In this document: positions 8,943 through 18,146 of the stretch, in pieces
Layout: the number at the start of each line of letters is the position of its first letter
How positions within the stretch are numbered: position 1 is the stretch's first letter
Assembly: GCF_003063355.1 (NCBI RefSeq)
Contig: NZ_NESH01000007.1
Span: forward strand, 62,001 to 126,000
DNA length: 64,000 nt
Reading direction: 5' to 3'
Source of the DNA: Limnohabitans sp. Bal53
GTDB taxonomy: Bacteria; Pseudomonadota; Gammaproteobacteria; Burkholderiales; Burkholderiaceae_C
The notes under the pieces: generated by a model
Databases searched by the model: none
What the model was told of the DNA's origin: nothing
Seen by the model: the letters and a program-made list of their open reading frames with translations, nothing else
Program-made: the position numbers and the translations under genes

Positions 8943-9980
8943 ATGAACCCCCAGCCACCTGCACCATTACGACCGACCATCACGGGTCGCGCCGAGACAC
9001 CCATGGCTTTTGTCAAAGCCATTGTTCAGGCGTACACCCAGCGCGGCATGGACCCGCTGCCCGCCTTGACCGAGGCACAAATTGCGCCAGAATCCTTAGA
9101 GCGCCCCGAGGCCCGGATCACTGCTCTGCAAATGGAATGGTTGTCGGCCACCGCCATGCGCGAGCTGGACGACGAAGCCCTGGGCTGGTTCAGCCGCCGC
9201 CTGCCCTGGGGCAGTTACGGCATGCTGGTGCGCGCCTCCCTGACCGCCCCCACTTTGGGCGTGGCCATGCAGCGCTGGTGCCGACACCACGGCCTGTTGA
9301 CTGAGGACATCCTCTTGCAAGTCAGCACCGAAGAGGGTGTGGCGCACCTGCAATTGACCGAACAAGGCGGACTGGGCGCTTTGCAGGAATTTGCCGTGGT
9401 CTCGGTGCTGCGCAACGCTTTGGGTGTGGCCTGTTGGCTGACGGATTCACGCATCCCCTTGCAACAAACCACCCTGCGTTTTGCCCCGCCGCCCCATGCC
9501 GACAGTTACCGCGTGCTGTTTGACGGCCCTACCCAGTTCAACGCGCACATGCACAGCCTGCAGTTCGATGCGGGTTACCTGAGCCTGCCGGTACGCCGCG
9601 ACGAAGCCGCCCTGCAACGCATGCTGCAGCGCGCTCTGTTGCTCACGGTGCGGCCTTACCGGCGCGACCGCTTGCTGGTGGAAAAAGTGCGCCAGACCCT
9701 GGCCGAACACCCCGAACACAGCCGCAACGCCGACGACCTGGCCGCTTGGCTCAACCTGTCACCGCGCACCCTGCACCGACAACTCAAGGAAGAAGGCGCG
9801 AGCTTGCAACAGCTCAAAGACGCGGTGCGCCGAGACCTGGCCACCGACCTGCTGCTTCGCACGCTGCGCTCCATCAAACAGATCGCGGCCGAAGTGGGGT
9901 TTCAGAACGAGAAGAGTTTCATGCGGGCTTTTAAGGGTTGGACGGGGCAGACGCCCGAAGAATTTCGGAACCAGACCTGA
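8943..9980 (+). CDS. AraC-family transcriptional regulator
   Basis: A 345-aa regulator with an N-terminal AraC-binding-like domain (about residues 20-220) of the type paired with lipid and organic-acid catabolism genes, and a C-terminal AraC DNA-binding domain of two helix-turn-helix units: LNLSPRTLHRQLKEEG (about residue 270) and IKQIAAEVGFQNEKSFMRAF (about residue 310), ending with TGQTPEEFR. It is divergent from liuB, so it is a strong candidate for direct control of the liu operon, in addition to or instead of LiuR. The inducer is unknown; a CoA ester or branched-chain acid is plausible. It converges on the ClC channel gene. Confidence 0.9.
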   Translation: MNPQPPAPLRPTITGRAETPMAFVKAIVQAYTQRGMDPLPALTEAQIAPESLERPEARITALQMEWLSATAMRELDDEALGWFSRRLPWGSYGMLVRASLTAPTLGVAMQRWCRHHGLLTEDILLQVSTEEGVAHLQLTEQGGLGALQEFAVVSVLRNALGVACWLTDSRIPLQQTTLRFAPPPHADSYRVLFDGPTQFNAHMHSLQFDAGYLSLPVRRDEAALQRMLQRALLLTVRPYRRDRLLVEKVRQTLAEHPEHSRNADDLAAWLNLSPRTLHRQLKEEGASLQQLKDAVRRDLATDLLLRTLRSIKQIAAEVGFQNEKSFMRAFKGWTGQTPEEFRNQT

Positions 9981-10017
9981 CAAGAGCACGACCCTGCATG
10001 CGTTCAGGTGCGCCTGC

Positions 10018-11349
10018 TCAAACCTGACCCGGTGCTTTTCCCGGCAAACGTCCCAATTGTGAATGGGTCAACGCAGCGTAAAGCGGCTGACTGATCAAGC
10101 GTGATATGCCGCTGGCAATCAGGGCGCTGGCCATCAAACTGAGCACCAATTCATGACCTGTGACCATCTCCATCACGATGATGAAAGCAGTCAAGGGGGC
10201 TTGTGTCACCGCCGCCAAAAAACCCGCCATGCCCAGCGCTATCAGGGTGGGGGCGTTGGGGTATTGCATGAGCATGGCCAGGTCGTTGCCGAGTGCCGCT
10301 CCGATGGCGAGCGCAGGCGCAAAGATGCCAGCAGGCACGCCTGCCCAGGTGGTGAGCCAGGTCACTACCAACTTCAACAGCACATACAGGCTTGAGACAT
10401 CGTCGGTGTTTTCGAGCATGGCTCGGGTGTGGGCGTACCCGCTGCCGAAAGTCGCCCCTTGGGTGCTTAAGCCAATGATGGCAATCAACAAACCACAGCC
10501 CCCCGCAAACCAAATGGGTGAAGAACGACGAAATGCATGAACCCAGTGGCTGGAGGTGTTGTGCAGCGAGTAGATCAACAGCCGGGCAAACATGCCTCCA
10601 AAAATGCCACTCAGCACCGCCACCACCATCCCGGGCAACAGCAACGCAAAGCTGATCTGGTCGACGCGAATTTCACCAAAGTGAGACTTGTTGCCATACG
10701 CCGACACGGCCATCAAGCCGGCCAGAATGATGGCCGCCATCAACAAGCCACTGCGACGGTCTTCCGGACGGCGAGACAGTTCTTCGATCGCAAACATCAC
10801 GCCCCCCAATGGGGTGTTAAAAGCAGCGGCTATACCCGCTGCACCGCCCGCCAGGATCAAGCCCGAGTCTTTGATAGGGGAGTTGGGCGACAACCAACGG
10901 CGTGCACTGTGCATGACACCTGCAGCGATTTGCACCGAAGGTCCCTCACGCCCCAACGACAAACCTGCCAACAAGCCCGATGCGGTGAGCGCCACCTTCA
11001 TGAGGCTCAATTTCAATGACACATAAAGCGACCGGCAAAGTGGCGGCGTCTCGACCGACAAAGCGGCCATCACCTGAGGTATGCCCGAGCCAGCTGTACC
11101 CGCCGCAAAGCGCCGGGTCACGAACACAATGGCCATGGTCAACAGCGGCGTCCACAACAATGGCCACCAAAACCATTTCTGGTACGCCACAAAAAAAGTG
11201 GCCAAGGCGTGCTCAGACAGCCAAGTGAAGACCACCACAGTCAGCCCCGCCAGCCCCGCGAACAACAACACCACAAGCCGATCTGACCACATCCGCCAGT
11301 CGGCCAACTCTTTTTGGACAGCTTTGAGAAACTCAGGTGGGCGGTACAT
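10018..11349 (-). CDS. ClC-type chloride channel/antiporter (ClcB-like)
   Basis: Integral membrane protein of 443 aa with about 10-12 hydrophobic helices. It carries the three chloride-selectivity motifs: GSGIPQV (about residue 87), GREGPSVQ (about residue 129) and GIFAPALAIG (about residue 335). A C-terminal CBS pair is absent, as in ClcA/ClcB-type bacterial proteins. The residue matching the external gating Glu (GREGP) is present, consistent with H+/Cl- exchange or gating. It lies 9 bp upstream of a HAD phosphatase gene on the same strand but the two seem functionally unrelated. Confidence 0.92.
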   Translation of the reverse strand: MYRPPEFLKAVQKELADWRMWSDRLVVLLFAGLAGLTVVVFTWLSEHALATFFVAYQKWFWWPLLWTPLLTMAIVFVTRRFAAGTAGSGIPQVMAALSVETPPLCRSLYVSLKLSLMKVALTASGLLAGLSLGREGPSVQIAAGVMHSARRWLSPNSPIKDSGLILAGGAAGIAAAFNTPLGGVMFAIEELSRRPEDRRSGLLMAAIILAGLMAVSAYGNKSHFGEIRVDQISFALLLPGMVVAVLSGIFGGMFARLLIYSLHNTSSHWVHAFRRSSPIWFAGGCGLLIAIIGLSTQGATFGSGYAHTRAMLENTDDVSSLYVLLKLVVTWLTTWAGVPAGIFAPALAIGAALGNDLAMLMQYPNAPTLIALGMAGFLAAVTQAPLTAFIIVMEMVTGHELVLSLMASALIASGISRLISQPLYAALTHSQLGRLPGKAPGQV

Positions 11350-11358
11350 AGGTTGCCT

Positions 11359-12030
11359 TCAATGCTGAGGCCAAGTCAGACGAAGCTCAGCCATCGACGA
11401 GAACACCCGCTTGGCCCCTGCCTGTATCAAAGGCGCATGCTCGGCCGGCGGCGCGGCATAAGCCCACACCGTGGCCCCCGCAGCCACACCCGCCGTGATG
11501 CCCACGGTGGTGTCCTCCACCACCAGGCAGCGCGCCGGGTCAATCTGCAAATGCGCGGCTGCGGCCAAGTACACATCCGGGTGCGGCTTGCTGCGCGGCA
11601 TTTCGTGGCCGCTGAAAATCCGGCCTTCAAAAAAGTGGATCAGCCCGACTTGCTTGAGCATCATCTCGACCTTGAAGCGGTCTGCGCCCGATGCCACCGC
11701 AATGCGCCCCTGGCAGTGATCATGCAGGTGTGCCACGGCTTCGTGCACCCCTTCGATGGCGGTGATGCTTTGCGTCAAGCGCTCGTTGCGAAGGGCATAA
11801 AACTGTTCCAGCCACGCATCGGTGAGCGGCTGACCGGTGTGGGCTTCGATGGTGGTGCGTTGGCTTTTGACGGTGTGACCCACAAAGCGCTGCATGCACT
11901 CGGCCAGCGTCATGCGCCAGCCTTGCTCTTCAAACATGTCACGCAGCACGCCGCAGGTGATGGCTTCGCTGTCCACCAGCACGCCGTCGCAGTCAAACAA
12001 AATGGCTTCAAAGTTCATGGCATTGATCAT
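11359..12030 (-). CDS. HAD superfamily hydrolase, beta-phosphoglucomutase-like
   Basis: A 223-aa HAD hydrolase of subfamily IA with a helical cap. The nucleophile motif is LFDCDGVLVDSE (residues 8-19), motif II is AVASGADRFKVEMML, and motifs III/IV are KPHPDVYLAAA and VVEDTTVGITAGVAAGATV. This is the pattern of phosphoglycolate phosphatase / beta-phosphoglucomutase / YniC-type sugar phosphatases; substrate not assignable. The second Met (MNFEAILFD, four codons in) is an equally good start. Confidence 0.88.
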   Translation of the reverse strand: MINAMNFEAILFDCDGVLVDSEAITCGVLRDMFEEQGWRMTLAECMQRFVGHTVKSQRTTIEAHTGQPLTDAWLEQFYALRNERLTQSITAIEGVHEAVAHLHDHCQGRIAVASGADRFKVEMMLKQVGLIHFFEGRIFSGHEMPRSKPHPDVYLAAAAHLQIDPARCLVVEDTTVGITAGVAAGATVWAYAAPPAEHAPLIQAGAKRVFSSMAELRLTWPQH

Positions 12031-12086
12031 AAAGCCATGGCTTCAAGGCAAACTAGGGGCTCTGAAAGACTGCCAAAACGCTCACC

Positions 12087-12503
12087 ATGCCCAATCTGCT
12101 GCGCATCCACCATGCGGCCATCATCTGCTCGGATTACGAACACTCCAAACGCTTTTACACGCATGTGTTGGGCCTGAAAATTTTGGCTGAAAACTTCCGT
12201 GCAGCGCGTGACTCCTGGAAACTGGATCTGGCCTTGCCAGATGGCGGTCAAATCGAGTTGTTTTCTTTCAAGGGCGCGCCACCGCGCCCAAGCTATCCCG
12301 AAGCGCAAGGTTTGCGCCACCTGGCATTTGCCGTAACCAGCGTCAGCGAGTGGGCGCTGCACCTGCAGGGACAAGGCGTTTCGGTCGAAGACATTCGCAC
12401 CGATGAATACACGGGACAACGATTCGTGTTTTTTGCCGACCCGGACGGATTGCCGCTAGAGCTCTACGAAGTGCCCGCTCAGAGCACATCGCCGTCGACA
12501 TAA
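12087..12503 (+). CDS. VOC/glyoxalase-family protein (YaeR-like)
   Basis: A 138-aa single-domain vicinal-oxygen-chelate protein. The metal-ligand positions fit [12 protein letters not shown] (His near residue 7), QIELFSF (Glu), LRHLAFAV (His near residue 76) and GLPLELYE (Glu near residue 128), so a complete metal site is likely. It resembles the SMU.508/YaeR branch rather than true glyoxalase I. The 3' end overlaps the convergent YchJ-like gene by 25 bp. Substrate unknown. Confidence 0.87.
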   Translation: MPNLLRIHHAAIICSDYEHSKRFYTHVLGLKILAENFRAARDSWKLDLALPDGGQIELFSFKGAPPRPSYPEAQGLRHLAFAVTSVSEWALHLQGQGVSVEDIRTDEYTGQRFVFFADPDGLPLELYEVPAQSTSPST

Positions 12504-12871
12504 AACCAGCGCCCATGCTCGCGCACAAAGCGGCTGCGTTCGTGCTGGCGCACCGCTTTACCGGCCACCCGAAAGCGCGCGACAAATTCAACCTCAGCGG
12601 TGTCAGCACCAGTGACGCGGTGCTGTTTGATTTCCAAACCCAACCACTTGCCTCCTGTTTCAAGCGTCAGCTCGGCAGGGCGCTGGCTGCTGTGACAGGT
12701 GGCCAGCAAATAGGGCACGTCACCCCGCACAAAGGCGCTGTAGCGCGAGCGCATGAGACGCTCGGCGTCGGGGGCGTTCTGGTTGGCGTGGTACGGGCCG
12801 CAGCAAGTGTCCAAGTTCAGCGCTTGGCCTTTGGGGGTGATGCGGCCGCAGGGGCATGGCACCGCCATCAC
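12479..12871 (-). CDS. YchJ-like (UPF0225) protein with N-terminal metal-binding Cys motif
   Basis: A 130-aa protein of the YchJ/UPF0225 family. It begins with a SEC-C-like Cys cluster (VPCPCG...TCCGPYH, residues 4-27) followed by the conserved [25 protein letters not shown] block and an NTF2-like C-terminal half ([20 protein letters not shown]). The biochemical function of the family is not established. The start codon overlaps the rhodanese gene stop by 4 bp, so the two are probably translated together; its 3' end overlaps the convergent VOC gene. Confidence 0.88.
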   Translation of the reverse strand: MMAVPCPCGRITPKGQALNLDTCCGPYHANQNAPDAERLMRSRYSAFVRGDVPYLLATCHSSQRPAELTLETGGKWLGLEIKQHRVTGADTAEVEFVARFRVAGKAVRQHERSRFVREHGRWFYVDGDVL

Positions 12872-13299
12872 GCACTTTTGCGCGCAGCGCTTTCAGCTTT
12901 GTGTTGTTCCATGGTGACGATGGGCGCCGCTGCTTTTTTCCAGGCTGCAAAACCGCCGTCGATGTGGGCCACATTGGTCATGCCCATGTCTTGCAGGGTT
13001 TTGGTGGCCAAGGCGCTGCGCCAGCCTGCGCCGCAAAACAAGATGAACTGCTTGCTCTCGTCTGCGAACACGGGTTTGAAGTAGGGCGAGGCTGGGTCCA
13101 CCCAGAATTCGAGCATGCCCCGAGGCGCGAGCAAAGCGCCGGGCACGGTGCCTTCGCGCTCGAGCTCACGTGGGTCGCGAATGTCCACGATTTGCACAGA
13201 AGGGTCGGCCAGACGCGCTTGCACCTCGGCCACGCTGTGGGTGATGACCTGGGCCATGGCCTCGTCAACGAGGGCTTGGAATCCTTTGGTGATGGGCAT
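12868..13299 (-). CDS. Rhodanese-like domain protein
   Basis: Single-domain rhodanese of 143 aa, probably a cytoplasmic sulfurtransferase. The active-site loop [13 protein letters not shown] (about residues 94-106) contains the catalytic Cys, and [14 protein letters not shown] (about residue 38) is the typical rhodanese entry. An N-terminal helix of about 25 residues precedes the domain. Upstream it is 36 bp from trkH. Sulfur donor and acceptor are not evident. Confidence 0.9.
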   Translation of the reverse strand: MPITKGFQALVDEAMAQVITHSVAEVQARLADPSVQIVDIRDPRELEREGTVPGALLAPRGMLEFWVDPASPYFKPVFADESKQFILFCGAGWRSALATKTLQDMGMTNVAHIDGGFAAWKKAAAPIVTMEQHKAESAARKSA

Positions 13300-13335
13300 G
13301 CGTGTCTCCTTGTTTTGACGTGAAAAAAGTCAGTT

Positions 13336-14799
13336 TTATTTGCGCCAGAAGTGCGAGCTGAACAAGACCAGTACCGACAGCAGCTCCAGTCGGCCCAGCA
13401 GCATGGCAAAACTCAAGACGCTCAACTGAAAAGGATTCAGGCCACCGAAGTTGCCGGAAGGGCCCACCTGACCCAAGCCGGGGCCGATGTTGTTCACGGT
13501 GGCAATGACGGCCGAGAATGCGGTCACGATGTCCATGCCACTGAGCAAGAGCAGCATGCTCAGGCCCATGGTGGCACCGCCATAAATGAGCATGAAGCCC
13601 AACACCGCCGTCATGACCGACATGGGGATCACAGCGCCGCCCAAGGTGACCGGGTTGATGACACGGGGGTGGATGATGCGCACCAACTCACGCCGGGCCT
13701 GCTTGATCAACAACACCATGCGCACCATCTTGATGCCGCCGCCCGTGGAGCCAGCGCACGATGCAAAGCAGCCCAAAAACATCAACAAGATCGGGGCAAA
13801 CACCGGCCACTGCGCGTAATCGGTGGCGGCATAGCCGGTGGTGGTGGCCAAAGACACCACATGGAAAGCACTGATGCGCAAGGCCTCGAGCCCGTCGTCG
13901 TAAACACCATGGACCAGCAGCAAACCCATCACCAACAAGGTCGAGGCCAACAGGACACCCAAGTACGTGCGGATCTCGCGATCGTTGCTGATGGGCAGGA
14001 TGGAGCGGCTGCGCAAAACCACAAAGTAGCGCACAAAGCTGATGCCCGCCAAGGTCATGAACACGATGGCGACCCACTCGATCGTGGGTGAATTGAAGTG
14101 CCCAAAGCTGGCGTCGTACGACGAAAAACCGCCCAGACCCATGGTGGTGCACATGTGCATGAAGGCATCGGCCCAACTCATGCCAGCCCAGCGGTAAGCC
14201 AGCAGGCACGCCCCCGAAAACAAAAAGTACACGCCCCACAAGCCCCGCGCCGTCTCGGCAATGCGGGGGGTGAACTTGGTGTCTTTCATGGGACCCGGCG
14301 TTTCGGCTTTGTACAACTGCATGCCACCCAGACCCAGCATGGGCAGCACCGCCACCACCAGCAGCATGATGCCCAGGCCACCGATCAGCTGCAAAAAGCA
14401 GCGCCAGATGTTGACCGACACCGGCAAATGGTCAAGCCCCGACAAGGCCGTGGCCCCGGTGGCGGTCAAGGCGCTCATGGCTTCAAAGTAGGCCTTGAAC
14501 CAAGTGATCTCGGGCACCAAAAACATGAGTGGCAAAGCCGAATAAGCGGGCAGCACCAACCACACCAGGTTGACCAACAAGAAGCCGTCTTTGGCCAGCA
14601 ATTCGCGCCGATGGCGCTGGGTGATGGCCGCCAGCACCAAGCCGCTGGCAGCGGTCAGGCCAAAACCGGCCAGCCAGATCCACTGCAGGTCGTGGTGGTC
14701 TTCAAACCAAGCCCAGATGCCGGGCACCAAAAAGGTGACCGAAAACGCGATCAGGATGCGCGCCATCAGTGACAGCACGGGGAAAAAAGTCTTGTACAT
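13336..14799 (-). CDS. trkH: TrkH-family potassium uptake protein
   Basis: Membrane subunit of the Trk potassium transporter, 487 aa, with repeated M1-P-M2 units. Selectivity-filter-like loops are visible at SALTATGATALSG, TTMGLGGFSSYD and SLATTTGYAATDYA, and the fourth around ATVNNIGPGLG. The start overlaps the trkA stop by one base (TGATG), giving a trkA-trkH operon with coupled translation, so gating NAD-binding subunit and channel are made together. Confidence 0.95.
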   Translation of the reverse strand: MYKTFFPVLSLMARILIAFSVTFLVPGIWAWFEDHHDLQWIWLAGFGLTAASGLVLAAITQRHRRELLAKDGFLLVNLVWLVLPAYSALPLMFLVPEITWFKAYFEAMSALTATGATALSGLDHLPVSVNIWRCFLQLIGGLGIMLLVVAVLPMLGLGGMQLYKAETPGPMKDTKFTPRIAETARGLWGVYFLFSGACLLAYRWAGMSWADAFMHMCTTMGLGGFSSYDASFGHFNSPTIEWVAIVFMTLAGISFVRYFVVLRSRSILPISNDREIRTYLGVLLASTLLVMGLLLVHGVYDDGLEALRISAFHVVSLATTTGYAATDYAQWPVFAPILLMFLGCFASCAGSTGGGIKMVRMVLLIKQARRELVRIIHPRVINPVTLGGAVIPMSVMTAVLGFMLIYGGATMGLSMLLLLSGMDIVTAFSAVIATVNNIGPGLGQVGPSGNFGGLNPFQLSVLSFAMLLGRLELLSVLVLFSSHFWRK

Positions 14800-16190
14800 C
14801 AGCCAAAGAAGGTCGCGCTGACCTGAAAGAGTTTTTCCACCGCACGCACATCGCGCTTGTTGGGAATGAACAAGATGATGTGGTCGTCGGCTTCGATCAG
14901 GGTGTCGTGGTGCGGCATGAGCACTTCGGATTTTTTGCCCTCACCGCGCACAATGGCCCCCATGCTCACGCCCTTGGGGAGCTTGATTTCCTCGACACGC
15001 CGCCCAACCAGCTTGGAGGTCTTGATGTCGCCGCGGGCAATGCCCTCCAGGGCTTCTGCCGCGCCCCGGCGCAGGCTGTGCACCGCCGCCACGTCGCCTC
15101 GACGCAGGTGCGCCAGCAACTCACCAATGACGGTTTGCGCGGGTGAGATCGCGATGTCGATGGTGCTGCCTTGCATCATGTCGGCATAAGCGCGGCGGTT
15201 GATCAGGGCCATGACGCGGCGCGCGCCCATGCGCTTGGCCAGCATGGCCGACATGATGTTGTCCTCGTCGTCGCTGGTCAGCGCCAAAAACACATCCATC
15301 TCACCCACGTTCTCTTCGTGCAGCAGGTCTTCGTCAGCGCCGTCGCCGTTGAGGATCAGGGTGCTCGATGGCAACTGGCTGGCCAGGTATTCGCAACGCT
15401 TTTTGTCGCGCTCGATCAGCTTCACATGGTAGGTGTCGGCCAGGTTGCGCGCCAGACGCAAGCCCACTTTGCCGCCACCAGCCAACATCAGGCGCTGCAC
15501 GGGTTGGTCGGTTTTGTGGATGCCGGCCAGCACGATGCGGATCTTGCGGGTGTCGGCCAGCACAAAGACCTCGTCGCCAGGCAGGATACGGGTCTCGGGC
15601 AAGGCGTCCACCAGCGCGTCTTGCCTGTAAAGGGCCACCACGCGCATCTCGGCATGCGGCAAGCGGTCGCGAAACTCGGCGATGGTGTGGTTCACCAGCA
15701 GGCTGTCGGCCGCCGCACGCACCACAATCAGGCTGACGCGGCCGTCGGCAAATTCAAGCACCTGCAAGGCCTCGGGGTACTCAATGAGCTGCTCGATGTA
15801 GCGCATCACCGACTCTTCGGGGCAGATCACATGGTCCACCGCAAAGCCGGACTTGCCCAGCAACTCGTCGCCCTCGTTGAACTCGGGCGAACGCAGGCGG
15901 GCGATGGTGGTGGGCACGTTGAAGACATCGTGGGCGATCTTGCAAACCACCAGATTCGACTCGTCGGCCGCAGCGCAGGCAATCACCATGTCGGCATCTT
16001 TGGCACCGGCCTCACGCAGGACAGACGGTTGAATGCCATTGCCCACCACGCCGCGCAGGTCCAGGCGCTCTTCGAGCAGCCGCAGGCGAGCCGGGTCCTG
16101 GTCGATGACGGTGATGTCGTTTTGCTCGGAAACCAGGCTTTCAGCGACGCTTTCGCCCACACGGCCAGCGCCTAGGATGATGATGTTCAT
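14799..16190 (-). CDS. trkA: Trk system potassium transporter NAD-binding regulatory protein TrkA
   Basis: Cytoplasmic regulatory subunit of TrkH, 463 aa, with two tandem RCK modules. The first Rossmann motif is IIILGAGRVGESVAESL at the N-terminus; the second is LMLAGGGKVGLRLARNL near residue 235, followed by LIERDKKRCEYLA. Each is followed by an RCK-C domain (for example LPKGVSMGAIVRGEG in the last one). Length equals the usual 450-460 aa TrkA. It heads a gene pair with trkH and lies 48 bp after the acyl-CoA dehydrogenase gene. Confidence 0.95.
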   Translation of the reverse strand: MNIIILGAGRVGESVAESLVSEQNDITVIDQDPARLRLLEERLDLRGVVGNGIQPSVLREAGAKDADMVIACAAADESNLVVCKIAHDVFNVPTTIARLRSPEFNEGDELLGKSGFAVDHVICPEESVMRYIEQLIEYPEALQVLEFADGRVSLIVVRAAADSLLVNHTIAEFRDRLPHAEMRVVALYRQDALVDALPETRILPGDEVFVLADTRKIRIVLAGIHKTDQPVQRLMLAGGGKVGLRLARNLADTYHVKLIERDKKRCEYLASQLPSSTLILNGDGADEDLLHEENVGEMDVFLALTSDDEDNIMSAMLAKRMGARRVMALINRRAYADMMQGSTIDIAISPAQTVIGELLAHLRRGDVAAVHSLRRGAAEALEGIARGDIKTSKLVGRRVEEIKLPKGVSMGAIVRGEGKKSEVLMPHHDTLIEADDHIILFIPNKRDVRAVEKLFQVSATFFG

Positions 16191-16238
16191 GGGCCGGGAT
16201 GATACGTGAGCGGTGGCTCAAAAGGGCTATTTGGGCGC

Positions 16239-17366
16239 TCAAAGCGCGCGCTGGATGATGATTTTCTGCACGTCGCTGGTGCCTTCGTAGATCTGGCACA
16301 CACGCACATCGCGGTAAATGCGCTCGACCGGAAAGTCGCTCACATAGCCGTAGCCGCCCAGCGTCTGGATGGCGGCGGAGCAGACTTTTTCGGCCACTTC
16401 GCTGGCAAACAGCTTGGCCATGGCCGCTTCTTTCAGACAGGGGCGACCCGCATCGCGCAAACTGGCTGCATGCCAAATCAGCTGGCGCGCCGCTTCGAGT
16501 TGTGTGGCGCAGTCGGCCAAACGAAAACCCACCGCCTGGTGGTTGAGGATGGACGTGCCAAAGCTCTCGCGCTGCTTGGCGTAGTCAATCGCCACATCGA
16601 GCGCGCTGCGGGCCATACCCAGACTCTGCGCGGCAATGCCGATGCGCCCACCCTCCAAAGACGACAGGGCAATCTTGTAGCCCTCGCCCTCCTGGCCGAT
16701 CAGGTTCTCGGCAGGGATGCGGCAGTTGTCGAAGTTGATCTGCGCGGTGTCGCTGCTGTGCTGGCCCAGCTTGTCTTCCAAGCGCGCCACCACATAACCC
16801 GGGGCGCTGGTGGGTACCAAAAAGGCGCTCATGCCTTTCTTGCCCGCACCCTTGTCGGTCACCGCAATCACCACCGCCACGTCGCCATGCTGGCCGCTGG
16901 TGATGAACTGCTTGACGCCGTTGATCACGTACTCGTCGCCGTCTTTCACGGCCGTGGTGCGCAAGGCCGAGGCGTCCGAGCCCACATGCGGCTCGGTCAG
17001 GCAAAACGCACCCAGCATCTGGCCTTGGGCCAGCGGCGTGAGCCACTGCGCTTTTTGCGCGGCGTTGCCGTACATCATCAAGATGGCGTTCACGGGGCAG
17101 TTGGTCACGCTGATGGTGGTGCTGACACCGCCGTCACCGGCTGCGATTTCTTCGAGCACCAGCGCCAGCGTCAGATAGTCCAGACCTGCGCCGCCCAGCT
17201 CCTCGGGCACACAAATGCCGTACGCCCCCAGCTCGGCCAGGCCCTTGTGCGCTTCTTTGGGAAAGTGGTGCTTCTTGTCCCACTCGGCGGCGTGGGGCCA
17301 CAGCTCACGCTGTGCAAAGTCACGCACGGCGTCACGGATCATTTCCTGGTCGGGGCTCAGCAGCAT
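16239..17366 (-). CDS. Acyl-CoA dehydrogenase, short-/branched-chain type
   Basis: FAD-dependent acyl-CoA dehydrogenase of 375 aa. Family motifs are AFCLTEPHVGSDASAL (FAD/substrate contact, about residue 125), GVKQFITSGQHGDV, and the C-terminal QTLGGYGYVSDFPVERIYRD with IYEGTSDVQKI, whose Glu is the expected catalytic base in short-chain enzymes. It lies 20 bp downstream of the SDR gene and follows thiolase and isovaleryl-CoA dehydrogenase in the same orientation. A role in isobutyryl-, 2-methylbutyryl- or butyryl-CoA oxidation is inferred from this setting. Confidence 0.88.
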   Translation of the reverse strand: MLLSPDQEMIRDAVRDFAQRELWPHAAEWDKKHHFPKEAHKGLAELGAYGICVPEELGGAGLDYLTLALVLEEIAAGDGGVSTTISVTNCPVNAILMMYGNAAQKAQWLTPLAQGQMLGAFCLTEPHVGSDASALRTTAVKDGDEYVINGVKQFITSGQHGDVAVVIAVTDKGAGKKGMSAFLVPTSAPGYVVARLEDKLGQHSSDTAQINFDNCRIPAENLIGQEGEGYKIALSSLEGGRIGIAAQSLGMARSALDVAIDYAKQRESFGTSILNHQAVGFRLADCATQLEAARQLIWHAASLRDAGRPCLKEAAMAKLFASEVAEKVCSAAIQTLGGYGYVSDFPVERIYRDVRVCQIYEGTSDVQKIIIQRAL

Positions 17367-17386
17367 GTCGGTCTTTCTTTATCGGG

Positions 17387-18064
17387 TCACCAAGGCAGGG
17401 TGCTGCCGTCATGGTTCAAAAATGCACCACGGTGTTTCGGGTCGCGTTGTTCAAGGACGTGGCTCAGCGTCTGGCGCAGGCTGCTCGCACTTTGCTCGCT
17501 TGTCAGCGGTGCTGTGGGTCCGCCCATGTCGGTCTGCACCCAGCCGGGGTGGATGGCCAGCACGGTGATGTCTGGCTGCTCGGCCTGGGTGCAACGCACC
17601 ACCATGTTGAGGGCGGCCTTGCTCACGCGGTAAAGCGCGGCGTTGCCGCTCGTGGTTTCTTGCTGGCTGCCCATGATGGAGCTGATGCAGGCGATCACGC
17701 CGCGTGTCTCTTGCACCATGGGCACGATCTGGGGGATGACCTGCATCGCACCCATCACGTTGGTGTGCATCACCGCGTCAAAGCTGTCGCGGGTGGGGGG
17801 TGTGCTGGCGCTGTTGCGGTCCATCGCGCCTGCCACGTAAACGGCGATATCAATCTTCTCGCCGTCGAGCTGCCAGGCCAGGCCTGAGTTGCTGGCCGGG
17901 TTGGCTACATCGAGGCGCAGGGTTTGTGCGCCCAAGGCCTTCAGGCGTTCAAGCCCCTCATCGCTGCGCGCTGTCGCGATCACACGCCAGCCGTCTGCGA
18001 TGAACTGGCTGGCCAGTTCAAACCCGATGCCGCGCGATGCGCCGATGAGAAGAATGGTGGTCAT
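17387..18064 (-). CDS. SDR-family oxidoreductase
   Basis: Short-chain dehydrogenase/reductase of 225 aa. The cofactor motif is ILLIGASRGIGFELA at the N-terminus, MDRNSAST and the NVMGAM segment follow, and the catalytic Ser-Tyr-Lys can be placed in ISSIMGSQQE and ALYRVSKAALN (about residues 130-150). This resembles C-factor/YciK-style SDRs. The ATG at 18064 is used because the Rossmann strand begins immediately after it. It lies between thiolase and acyl-CoA dehydrogenase genes; substrate unknown. Confidence 0.88.
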   Translation of the reverse strand: MTTILLIGASRGIGFELASQFIADGWRVIATARSDEGLERLKALGAQTLRLDVANPASNSGLAWQLDGEKIDIAVYVAGAMDRNSASTPPTRDSFDAVMHTNVMGAMQVIPQIVPMVQETRGVIACISSIMGSQQETTSGNAALYRVSKAALNMVVRCTQAEQPDITVLAIHPGWVQTDMGGPTAPLTSEQSASSLRQTLSHVLEQRDPKHRGAFLNHDGSTLPW

Positions 18065-18076
18065 GGGTATTTTTTT

Positions 18077-18140
18077 GTAGGAGCGGCCTCCGGCCGCGAA
18101 AGACGGGCATTCAATAGCGCGTACAGAGACCGCTCCTGCC
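18077..18140. repeat. REP-like palindrome (GTAGGAGC family)
   Basis: GTAGGAGCGG (18077-18086) leads into the hairpin GCGGCC-TCC-GGCCGC followed by GAA. The outer segment CCGCTCCTGC (18130-18139) is complementary to the opening, so one complete unit faces an inverted partial unit. The same GTAGGAG foot occurs at 805 and 865. It sits between the thiolase and SDR genes. Confidence 0.72.
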
Positions 18141-18146
18141 TTGAAA